Positions 10,765 to 21,300 of a stretch of DNA of 50,035 bases are shown here, piece by piece. Within the stretch, counting starts at the first letter, position 1. Each line of letters begins with the position of its first letter. This DNA is from Spirogloea muscicola (taxonomy: Eukaryota; Streptophyta; Zygnematophyceae; Spirogloeales; Spirogloeaceae), in contig WELB01000006.1 of assembly GCA_009602725.1 (NCBI GenBank), positions 1,467,552-1,517,586 of the forward strand, read 5' to 3'. Made by a program: the position numbers and the translations under genes. The notes under the pieces are model-generated. The model was not told the origin of the DNA. It did no database searches and saw only the letters and a list, made by a program, of their open reading frames with translations.

Positions 10765-13700
10765 TCAGCACTGGGGCTCAAGAGGTGTGTAGACAGAGGG
10801 ATCAAGCAGAGCCGCTGGCATGATGCAGCCAGGTGGGCTGTTGCTGGAGGAGCTGTCTCCGTAGGCCTGCCAGCATTTGGATGTGACAGACGTGTAATGG
10901 CTGGTGGTATCGAGCGTGATGTCGACAGCAATAATGCTCACGTTGACACACGGGTCTGCAGTGAATCAACCCAGAGTGGTGCAAAAAGCATGGAATGAGT
11001 TGCTCAATACTTCTTGCTGATGTGAGATGAAGAGATCATGAACACTGGCGACTCGAGCAGAGAGTAGTGACTCAAGCTGTAATTCTTCAGTCTGCAACAA
11101 TTAATGTCCTCTGATTTGCTTGCCAGGCAAGCACGCTTCCATCAGCACTTGCAGCTCGTAGACTCACTTGTGTCGCTGCACAATATTGAAACAGCTGTGC
11201 CAGTAGAGGTCGTGCCCGTGATGTCCTGGAACACAATATTGCTGACCTGCAGACAGCATAACATGGGGGATTGCTTGACAATGCATTACAATCACAAACA
11301 GCTGACGTCTTGTCCTTACTGAGAAGGGTGTTAAGGGTACAGCAACTAACCAAAGCTGAAGATGGACTTGCTAAATGTGTACTGCAGTTTCTACAACCGG
11401 CAATTCGGTACCTGCACTGCATCTGTAGCATTCTTGCACGACAAGTCGCACATTTTGTCGCAGTAGAACTGGTCAATGACGACTGGGAGAGCCACGGCCA
11501 CCATTGTCAGCTGACTGAAGGTGATGTCATGGACACTGCCCTGCCCACCCTGCTTGACATGCAGCCACCATATTGACTGTCAAATGAGATTTCAATGTTA
11601 TGCTTCTTCCTCGCTTCCGATCCTGCTAACCAGGCACATCCCGCTCTCATTGGCCCCTGTCTGCAATGATGTGATCTCAGGTATGATTAAAGAGGCAGGA
11701 GTCATGCAACCTCACCTGCCAGCTCTTGATTCGGGCACCATTGCTGGTGCCCACGAATGTGATTGCCTTCACAGTTATGTTGCTAACGCAGGAGTAGTCT
11801 CCGCCCCTGCCTAGACTTCCAATGCTGCATCACAATTGTGCATATTACTGCTATAAGCACACCACCAGGTCGAGCTTCCAACATGGGACGAGGCTTACTG
11901 GTTCAAGCCCATAATGCTCTCGATAGCCAACAAAGCCTCATATAGTCGAGCCTCACTTCACCTGATGCCGTGCCCAGGGCCACAGTGTGAGTCTTGCACA
12001 AGCACTCCAGTTGTGCCGTTCTGGATGGAGACACAGTCATCTCCAACTCCGATGTTGCAGTTCTGGATCACCACGTTCTGTGACCTCTGGAGATGTATAC
12101 CATCAGTGTTGGGGCTGCATGTCCAGTATTGTGGTAGAAAATGTGCCAGTAGGGATTAGTGATGAGGAGATAGTTGTGCTTCTGAGCCCAATGAGGTACT
12201 TGTATGAGGCTGCTTTAAGTCTGTTTACAAAAGCCCCAAGCTCTCTAGTCGTTGTCTTTCCTGCATGATGTAGTTTGAGTTGGCAATGTGGCCAGCAGCT
12301 ACACTTGAGTGCCTAATGGCATGCTCTGTCAGTACCTATCGGCTGGAGCAAGGACCGTAATGCCATCAACAAGAACCCCTGAGCAGTGGTCGATGACGAG
12401 GTGGAAGAGTGGGCTATTTTGTATCGTCACGCCCGTCACTTCCACATTGTGGCAGCCATAGATGTAGATGAGCTGGTGACATCAGGAGGCACAACACGAG
12501 GACCCACCATTAGGACGTGATTGACCAGGCTTGCATGCTCAGACATTCATTCGACAGGCTGTTTGATCTTTCTAACATCTTTCGTTTTCCACTTCTTTGA
12601 GCTTTCATATCCTGGGACGAATGTGCTGCTACTTACAGAGTAGCAACTTGGTAAAGCAGGCACTTGCCTTGATATCCTGTGTGTACCCCAGCTGGTTCTT
12701 CCCACACGTGACCAATTTCCGGCCCTTGCTTGGGTCGCTGCCATCCCAAAACACGGAGCCTCTGCCGTCGATCACCCCGCCACCCTGTTCATTTGAAGGA
12801 AACTGCTGGTAACAAAGACAATAGGACCAGACCAGCCCATGCCCAGGTGACTGACTCTTCTGTTATACTTTCGCTGTCAGAAGACCAATTTCTGAATAGA
12901 ATCGAAATGCAACAGGAGAATCCAAAGGCCTTTGAAGTTACTGAGAATCTCAAAATGTGTACTCAAGGATGAAGTCTAGCTCTCTCGTTGATGGGTCATG
13001 TTCAGCGTTCTCAATACTCAGCCGCGCAGTTATGCAGCCCAATGCATGCCAACCTTGATAGACAAGTTGTCGATGCTCTGGAACAGCAGCCAATACTGTG
13101 TCAGCGGGTACGGCCAGCTCGACATGGTCGGTGGGGCCACAATAGCGCCGTCGACCTGCAATGCTCGATGAAGTGCAGAGAAGGTAAGGTCAGACACACG
13201 GCCAAAGTGGAGAAGGAGATGCTAAGTAGCAGTTTACTTATTTGCGCAGGACTTCAGCACCTACCCAGAAGGTGATGGGCCCCATGCAGGGCCCGGCTGC
13301 AATGATGGGCTTCATCTCGAAGATGAGGCCAGGGGGAACATACACAGTCCCTCCGCCGGCGGAGCTGAGACAGCACAAAACAAGGAGCAGGAACAACCGC
13401 GAGCCAAACACGTGGCCAGTCAAGGTCCACTTGTGTGGGCCTTTGTGAGCACGTAAGACATGCAATGCCTATGGTCCGAAGTAGACCTCCATGCAGCAAT
13501 GCAGACGCAACTTCGGCCGAGCCCTCCCAGTCAGCGTGACTCTATGACTACCAACCCTGCCTCTATAATCTGTTTATCACAGTATAAATCTCCAATCGGC
13601 TGGAACGGCATTGCTAGCTCCCTGAGGTTTCTCTCATTGTCTGTCTCTGTTGTCGAAATTCCGGATAGCCAAAGGCTATCTTAGCTGCAGCATCTTGAAA

Positions 13701-14805
13701 GTCCTCACAGTCTCGCGCATCTTCGGAGCTAGTGCATGCATTGTGTGGCGCAACCAGAGGTCGCGTGAGGAGTTGCACGAGGAGCGCGTGTGAGGGCTGC
13801 TCACACCACAGCGCTCCCCTGGCTGAGCCCCTTGTCAACTTGCGTTGAGTCAGGGCATATCACCTGCACGCGTGCGAGAAGGCGGCACTGAAAGCGGCCG
13901 AGGCGTCCGTGGCGCCGTCGCCAATGGCCCCGAACGAGAGCACGCTGAAAGCTGGGCCCCGCGATCCGGTGGGGGTCGGCGCGCTGCCGACCGCTGGAAC
14001 CGGAGGAGCTGGAGGTGGGGGGAGGAGAGCGGCAGCCATGGGAGGTGGGTATGGCGGCAAGGCAGGCGGAGGGGGGCTCGGAGGCTGGACAGCCACAGGA
14101 GGGCTGAGCTGCGGAACAGGGGGTGGAGGGAAGGNNNNNNNNNNNNNNNNNNNNNNNNNNNNNNNNNNNNNNNNNNNNNNNNNNNNNNNNNNNNGGGGGC
14201 AACGTGGACGGCGGCGGCGGAGTCAGCGGCGGCGACGGCAATGGCGGCGGCGGCGGCGGCGAGGAGGCCGGAGCTGTGGTGGCGGTAGCCGCGGGCTTCC
14301 TCTTGCCGACGCGGTGGCGAGCCCACTGGACGTGGTGCCCCGGCTGCACGCCCGTCTCCGGTGACGGCGGGTGGTGGCCGTGCGGCACCCCCGGGCTGAA
14401 CAGGTACTTGCCCAGCTTCACCTGTAGCGCCGCGCAGGAGCCGCCGCCGGCAACGACAGTATATGAGGGCCCCAAGGCCAGCGAATTTGTATGATTCAGA
14501 ACAATTTTCTGCAAATAACGCAAAGACAGCTCCCTAGACAGAGAACGTGAGTGATGTCTGTCTTGTCGGGGAGGACGGGCGAGCGCCAATGTAAGACCAG
14601 CCGCGCCGCTTCAGCTTCGCACCTGCCGGGCGCGGGCGCTCGCAGTAAGCTCTTCTAGGAGGTCCCTCTGCCAGCGGGCTCTTCCGGCACCGCCCCGTGC
14701 CTTTGGAGCCTGCGGTATGCCGTCCGCCGCCAGCGCGCACGCTGCGACGGCGGCGAGAGCGACGAAAAGGCACCACAAGCCGCCGCTGACCCAGATGACG
14801 GCCAT
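10765..14805 (-). CDS. Secreted GH28 polygalacturonase with proline-rich N-terminal stalk
   Basis: Predicted pectin/galacturonan hydrolase acting outside the cell. Exons (minus): 14805-14623, 14508-13864, 13364-13265, 13155-13054, 12784-12687, 12529-12508, 12472-12336, 12114-11962, 11815-11716, 11549-11412, 11246-11168, 10955-10765. Phases agree except across the N gap. Exon 1 encodes a signal peptide (hydrophobic [16 protein letters not shown]). Exon 2 encodes a novel segment, a proline-rich stretch and the start of the GH28 fold ([10 protein letters not shown]). Catalytic and substrate motifs are complete: SPNTDG, GDDC, GHG (all exon 8) and RIK (exon 9). Exon 6 is only 22 nt. The stalk recalls hydroxyproline-rich algal wall proteins. 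It contains 60 N at 14135-14194, and the gap cannot be exactly 60 because the frame differs on its two sides. Confidence 0.92.
14135..14194. other. Assembly gap (60 N) inside the polygalacturonase stalk
   Basis: Sixty consecutive N in the proline-rich part of exon 2. The GH28 frame downstream is shifted relative to the frame entering the gap, so the true missing length should leave remainder 2 when divided by 3. Single N bases also occur at 23761 and 42452. Confidence 0.95.
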
Positions 14806-15690
14806 GGCGTGCCAGGCACCGAGGGTTGCGCTTTCCTGGCCGACCAAAGTTCCTCTTACTGTTGCTGCTGCTGCTGCTCGGGCCCGCCGCTCTGGCTCTG
14901 CCGCCGCTCCGGCGAGGACCGGCTGCCGCAGCGGTTGCAGGCGTCGAGGCCGGAGGCTGAGGTGGGCTGTGGGCAGCGGAGGAGTGGCACTGGGCTGGGG
15001 CGGCGAGAGAGGGCGGGAGCTTGCGCAGCGGCGGGTCTCGTCCTCCTGTCAGCCGGGCGTCCCACTGCTGGCTCGGGCCTCACCAGAGCGCCCTGCTCGC
15101 CTGGCCTGTGGCTCCCCCGCTCCTACAATCATAGACTCACCCCTGTAGGCTTACTCGTGGGGACTGAGGTGAGGCCCCAGCAACGTTGTGGTCTTTCTCG
15201 GTCTGCAACCTCAGCCCCTGCTGGATGAATCTCTTCCCACGCACGCCGTGCCGGCTGGCTCTGGCGTCCCTCTGAGGCCACGCGCAACCCCCGGACGTGC
15301 ATCCATCTGTCGCCGTGCTTGCTCTTCTTGTACGTGGTCCTTCGTATGCACACTCCGTGTCGCCGTCGTCATGGCAGAGCCACCTTCCTGTCGGCTCGCT
15401 GGGCACCCACCCGGTTTCGGGCATCAGATGCTGGTTTTCCTGATCCGAAGCTCAGCAGCCCCGCCCGCCTGCAAGATCTTGAGGGCCCGGCCGGGGCGCC
15501 GGGCCGGGCGGCGTGCACTGCGGCGGGCGCGCCGCGTGGAGCCACGCTCCCTGCACGTGCGACTGGCTGGCACCTGCGTCCGCAAACGACAAGCTTCCGG
15601 GCGACTCCGCCTTTGTCGGAGGGAGGTGGGAGTGACGGAGGGGCCCCTCATTCGTTTCCATCGCTAGAAAAAACGCGCTAGATAAAACAG
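14806..15690. other. GC-rich region upstream of the polygalacturonase, no gene recognised
   Basis: The proximal part should hold the promoter of the minus-strand polygalacturonase. Open frames exist on both strands, but none shows recognisable domain content and they look like GC-driven artefacts. A short CTG run lies at 14863-14880, and a strong GC inverted repeat (GGCCCGGC, 6-nt loop, GCCGGGCC) near 15484-15506. Confidence 0.5.
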
Positions 15691-15719
15691 CTCTTACTTT
15701 GAGGCACTCAAGGCATCAA

Positions 15720-16345
15720 GTACGGAGGAAGACTCCGCCAGTAGAGGGCGATGGCTGTGATTGGCCGGCCCAGGAATAAATTTGAACAGCACTGAAAGCG
15801 GCCGGAAAAGCATTGAAGCCTACAGCAACTTAAGTGCCATCGGTCTGGCCTCTGACGGCCGTTGCCTTACATTGGAAGAATCTTCGTGTTTTTGAAACAA
15901 ACGACGGCCAAATGGCCAAGTACGAAGGCAAGCACATCTAGAGGCGTACATCATCGACAGCAGATTGACCCGCTCAATAACCACGGGTCAATACATAAAG
16001 GTCGCTGACTGATGCCTGGATACTGGATGGCAGATACGAAGCCCTTCTGCCACCAACTAGAGCTCGTCCAGCTTTCTGGTGCAAAGCATTAGCCTGAGCA
16101 CGCTGCAAACAGGCCGAAACGCGTCGTCGCAAGAACGACAGTTGCAGCTGGCAGGCCCATCTCAGTCGGAAACACAAAAAAGAGCTGTTTTGGCGGACCT
16201 GCGACCATGCACTCTGGCTTGAAACCATTTCATCAAAACCCTGACATGTCTGCTGTACTCCGCCAGAGACACTCCGCTGCATCTTGTCTGCTACACTCTT
16301 CCGAGGTCCTCTTTCTTGGGCTGGCCTTCGACAACCACCTTCTGG
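15720..16345 (-). mobile_element. RLE-type LINE, family A, C-terminal fragment with 3' UTR
   Basis: The minus-strand frame at 15974-16282 encodes the family A C-terminus (FLRRRVSACLQRAQANALHQ, KAGRAL, ending SDLYVLTRGY). After the stop, the reverse complement of about 15880-15975 matches the 3' UTR after 29145 (GTGCTTGCCTT, GTACTTGGCCA), and the family A tail is at 15739-15775. The fragment is 5'-truncated. 16310-16345 on the plus strand carries a degenerate stem-loop tail (GGGCTGGCCTTCGACAACC). Confidence 0.85.
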
Positions 16346-16349
16346 GAAG

Positions 16350-17220
16350 CACTTCCTCTCCCGAGGCCTGGAATTGAAGCGACACGGCCTCGGCCAGTTG
16401 TGGAGCCAGCTTGCTGCAGCGGCGGGCTGTGCTCGTTTGAGTCATGTGGGGTGGGGTGAGGCGACGCTTTGAGACCTTGGCAGGCATGCATGCGTGCTTG
16501 AGAGAAGGTGCAGGCAGCCACCTACACCTCCGTCAGCTGCTGCACCTGCTCGGCCAGGAAATCAATGACGAAGTGACAGGGACCACTTACTGGATGTGAA
16601 GAACATCACATCCAAACTGGTGGGTGACGAAGATAGACACACATGCAACACAGCAGCTCCAGGGAATCTTTGTCATGTAGCCGCACCTCACCAAAGTGGC
16701 TGATCAAGAGACCTTGCAGGGCGTGAAGCACGGGTAGATGAACTGACTATCCTCCTACTCTTGAACATTGGCTTCTCTGTACATGAGCATGCCTGTAGAG
16801 AACCTCGCCCTACAGACGCAGTTAGGGTGAAGAGTCCTTATTGAGTTCGGCTGTAGGGGGTTTTGGGACCAACCCACTACACAGGAAAGCACTAGCACAT
16901 CAGCGCAGCGGAAGATAGGCCCTGTGGCGCCGCCGTCCGGCGGCGACTCCACCTCCTGCGCGCAGGCCGGCGCAGCAGGCCCCGCAGCAGAGTACGAGCG
17001 GCGGCTGTGGCGGCGAGCAGTGGCAAGGCTGCTCCTGGGCTTCCCGGGTTCGGACTCCTGTCGAGCCTCAGCCCCAAGGCTCCTAGTGTTTCCCCGTGCC
17101 ACCCCTCCTCCAGGAAAGAAATGCGGCTGCTGACATCAAAGAATCGGCTGTAAACTGTCAGCCAGATGCATGTTCATGACGGAGCCAAAGCTAAAGGCTA
17201 GGCAGACAGGGCGCCCTCGA
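16350..17220. other. Intergenic stretch, no supported gene
   Basis: 16900-17100 is GC-rich and open on both strands (plus-strand frame 16924-17133), but I recognise no domain and see no convincing splice partners. It could be a lone exon or chance. Confidence 0.4.
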
Positions 17221-17221
17221 T

Positions 17222-17345
17222 ACCCCCGTGTCAGCAGTAGGAAGTCAGATGAGCTGAGGGGAGGAAGAGCAACCCCGCTGCGCAAACCAGAGGCTGCTGC
17301 AAGGGCGCGACCAGCCCGGCGATGCAAAGCAATCGCCTGGGACCG
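17222..17345 (-). mobile_element. LINE C-terminal remnant of a further divergent family
   Basis: The minus strand encodes ALHRRAGRALAAASG followed by SDFLLLTRGY, the same C-terminal pattern as families A to D, but it reads on past the usual stop (the frame continues to 17136). The surrounding GC-rich sequence (17346-17570) does not match other copies here. Probably an old, mutated fragment. Confidence 0.65.
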
Positions 17346-18370
17346 CCGCCGGGTGGTCCTCGTACTTGTGCAACAGTCCAGGGGTGGGAGCGGGTCGCCC
17401 CATGGGCCCGCCTTGCGGCAGGCCAAAAGGTCCTCGCTTGAACGGGCGGATCCTGGCGAGGGGTAGTTCAGGACGAGCGGGGCGGGGCCTCTGGGCGGGG
17501 CACTTGCCCGGCCAGCCAGCCCGCCACCTGGCGGGCCACTTGGCCCCAAACAGTCGGTCATGTATTGGCGACAGAGCCGTGTGGCTTAACCAAATGGCCG
17601 GTTCATTACAATGCCCCTTTGAAGGCCACATTACTGGTGGAGGGGTAGTCCTCAGTGGTCGACTGCTTTCTGTTGCTGTCAGCAGCCTGGGTGTGGCTGC
17701 AACAACAGAACATTATCCTAAGCGCGTGGCAAGCGTCCAGAGCAAGGTGGCTTTCTCACTTCAATGTCTCCAATGCAAGCATCCTTTGTCAATTCAACTG
17801 ACTTGCTCAAATGTTGTGCCAAGCTCACATCACAACACAATGCACAGAGCTGCGTATCATGATGTAAGGAGCCTCCTCCTGCGCAATCCTGGCTTGAATG
17901 TAGCTAAAAGTTGGACTACCACACAGCGCAGCTGATCACACAGCAACCTAGGGGAGCGAGCGAAGTGAGGGGCGTGGTGCCTGCGCAGCCAGTGTATCCC
18001 CCTAAGCCCTCATCGAGATCTGCCTAGAACATGCTCCATCTAGAAGTCTCCAACTTAGTCGTCGAACGTTGTCCTCTTGCCTGTGTAAAGTACCCAGCAA
18101 ACACAAAGTAGCAGGAAGTCAGCCTCTTTTCACCAACTAGCAGTACAGATACAATGGAGAAGGTAACTTACTGGTAACTTACCAGTACTAACTGTTGATG
18201 ACTCATCCAGGTCCTGGTGATGCATGAGACTAAGATAATTGCACCATGCATGTGGAATTGGTTGCAATCAGTTGCAATCAGACATTGACTAAACGACAGC
18301 CACAACTGGGTTACTGCTGCTAGTCCTCCGAGCCAACGTCAGCAGTATAGCGTCGATGAATGTGATCTGC
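17346..18370. other. Intergenic region downstream of nucleolin, no gene seen
   Basis: It presumably includes the nucleolin 3' UTR at its right end. Small direct repeats (GTAACTTACTGGTAACTTAC) occur at 18163-18182, and GTTGCAATCA is repeated side by side near 18262-18283. Nothing else is supported. Confidence 0.45.
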
Positions 18371-21300
18371 TCATGTACCTGTCCCCGAGGCAGCAAGATT
18401 GACCTTGGCACGAGAGCCACCACCCCGGCCGCCGCCACGGCTCCCCCCCCGGCCTCCACGGTCGCCGCCCCTGCCTCCACGTAACCCGCCCCTGCCTGCA
18501 AGCAACATCCCTGAGGTAAGCGCATATTTTGCAAGCACAAGGATGATTGAGGTCACAGGCACTCGCACCCGCTACTACAGGGGTTACACAAACTTGCTTA
18601 CAGCAAAAGTTTGTAGGTACATAATCACAACCAGACAAGCTCCATACAAAGCTGTTCCGACTAGATCAAATTCATGCAGTCAGCGGAGGTGAGGCTGCAT
18701 TTACCTCCACGGTCGTATCCGCCTCCTCCACCACGTCCACCGCCCCTTCCTCCCCCTCTACCTCCCCCTCTGCCACCAAAGCCGCCACCTCCTCCCCCAC
18801 CACCACCTCCACCACTGGAATTCGCGTCTACTACCAAGCTCCTGCCTCCACACTCAATTCCGTTGAGATCCCCAGCCTTTGCTAAGCTGTCCTCTGAGTC
18901 AAACTCCACGAACGCGAATCTATGGCAAGAACAAAACAACGTATATGAGACGAGCTTGCTGATGGAAGAGCATGAAAACATTCTCATGGAGTCAATCATG
19001 AAGTGCACAGTTGCATCCGTGTCGGACGATGACAACAGATAGATTGGCCCAGGCACAGAGCTCAACAAAATGGAGCTGAATTCACCCCTTAATCTGGCCT
19101 GTCTCCCTGTCAGTTGGAATGCGAACGTTTGTCACATTTCCGCACTCGGCAAATACATCTGTCAGCTGTTGCCGAATCTGCAGGCAGGACATGAAGTGGT
19201 GCTCCGAGAAGAGCATCAATTTCCTGATGAATATGACTAATTTTGTTGCGAAGCATTGATCGCGTCAAATAATGTGCCACCCGTTTCTTATGTGGACAGA
19301 TGCTTGTCCTTTAGCCCCAACCTCTAGGAGATATAAATGTGCGCAGACTTACGGTGTCTTCGTCAGCGTCACGATTGAAGTTCTTAACAAATACACTCGG
19401 GCCGCGGTCACTACGGGGTGCGCTGTAATCGCTGCCACCGCCACCTCCTCTGCGAGAACCAAACAACGCCTTACAGCTTCAGATTTTTGCGAGCAACTTT
19501 AGAATACAAAAGACGAGTGTTGAAAACTGACACCCCTAAACAACCAATTGGCATCCTTGGCTCAGCAGTTCCTGCTTAAGCTTTTTCTATTCAGATGTAA
19601 GCTCCTTAAGAAAGGGCGAGGGCTGTGAAAAGCCAGACCGAAAAGAATGGCAAGGTCCAAAGCAGCCCTGCCTACTGAGCAAGACACATTTAAGAACGAC
19701 TAATACAAGCTTGTGTTGAATGAGTAAAAAAAAAAGAGCAAACCGGCAAGTGGTCCATACCACTGCTTGTCCTGTACACGAGCAATAGCTTCCGGGCCTT
19801 GAGACTATGATGAGTCAGATATGGTGAGTCAACGTGCTCACCCACGGCCTCCGCTTGGCGGCGTTCTAGCTTCATCCCTGCTGCCACGCTCCCTGGCAAT
19901 GTCGCAGTAGATATCCCGCCCAAGAAGATTTTGTCCACTTTTTGCTAGTGCCTTCGTCAGAGCAAGCAATAAGTGTGAGAATTACTAGAAGCAGCACTGA
20001 GGCAGCCACAGTCCTAGAAGCATCCAGCATTGGCCCTCTTGAAAATTGCTCAATGCTGCAGCAGAGTCCATTGCAATCCTGTATTTTGGGTAAACATCAG
20101 CTATGGTTGTGTGATTTTGAAGACAAGTGTGATCTGGCACCTGAGATGCTACTACTAAATATGGGCAAGGCCAACCTTCTTCGCGGCTGCAGGAGTGGCA
20201 AACTCCACGTGTCCAAAGCCCCTGGACCGACCATCCTCGCCCATAGCAATCCGCACATCTGCCACTTCTCCACAGTCCTTGAAGAACTCGTAGCTGCAAG
20301 ATTCATCGATGACATTGGTAGTGGTCTGTATAAGTGTATTGAGCTGCTACAAGAGATTCAGAAACACTCAGTAAATTTTCATCCGTAGTGCTGCTAATAT
20401 TGGACATCATTAAGCTGTAGCACTAAGTTGGCACTGTCACAGGACCCAAAAGAAGAGCAAACCGCCTCACATGCTATCATTATCGACCGCCCAGGCCAGG
20501 TTCTTCACAAACAACGTGGAGCTTCCGCCAGTGTCAACCTCGTCCTTTGCCTGTGCCTGCTTTTGCACAGCAGGCGACTGCAGCAGCAGCCGACAAAAAG
20601 CAGCACAGTATCAATGCTCCCTGATCTGCTTGTGACAACTGGCATGCCGTAAAAGCTGCGCATCAGCAGGAGCAGCCTGAGCATCTCCAAAAGGGAAAAC
20701 TTGCAATTGCATTCTGGATATGCAATATGCCCGCTAAGTTCTTTCACACCTCCTTCTGCTTCTTAGATGGAGGAGCCTTTGGCTTGAGCTCCTCGTCCTC
20801 CTCATCATCATCCTCCTCCTCATCATTGTCCTCCTCGTCCTCATCGTCGTCCTCCTCCTCCTTTGCCGCTGCTCCAACCCCCGGCTTCCCGGCTGCTTTG
20901 GAGGCAGGCTTGCCCTTTGCGGGTTCTTCTTCCTCATCGTCATCATCATCTTCCTCGTCCTCGTCGTCCTCCTCGTCCTCCTCGTCCTCGTCGTCATCCT
21001 CGTCGTCATCAGTGGCCTTCTTAGCTGGAGCAGGCTTCGCAGCAGCCTTGCCAGGCGGCTTTCCTGCTGCCTCGTCCTCGTCTTCATCATCATCGTCGTC
21101 CTCATCGTCATCCTCGTCGTCGTCCTCGTCGTCATCCTCGTCGTCGTCCACCTTCGCCTGCACCGGCTTGGCAGCCGCCTTGACTGCGGCTGCCTTCGGC
21201 TTCTCCTCCTCTTCGTCATCCTCATCGTCGTCATCATCCTCCTCGTCATCATCATCATCCTCGTCGTCGTCCTCTTCCTCGTCCTCCTTCTTTGCAGCAG

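Noticed and set aside
11880-11910. Possible tRNA B-box (GGTTCAAGCCC)
   Set aside because: No A-box or cloverleaf around it, and it lies in a polygalacturonase intron next to the GH28 exons.
13801-14589. Single continuous minus-strand frame through the N gap
   Set aside because: It reads the correct frame only before the gap. After the gap the GH28 motif [10 protein letters not shown] is in another frame.
15130-15680. Open frames on both strands upstream of the polygalacturonase
   Set aside because: No domains, no splice partners, and strong GC bias explain them. A weak resemblance to LINE endonuclease text was not convincing.
16924-17133. Possible short gene or exon on the plus strand
   Set aside because: No recognisable motif and no consistent neighbouring exon, so it was left as undetermined intergenic sequence.
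18359-18372. Extra terminal nucleolin exon after a GTACAT donor
   Set aside because: The implied intron would be about 12 nt, too short to splice, so the in-frame stop at 18371 is preferred.
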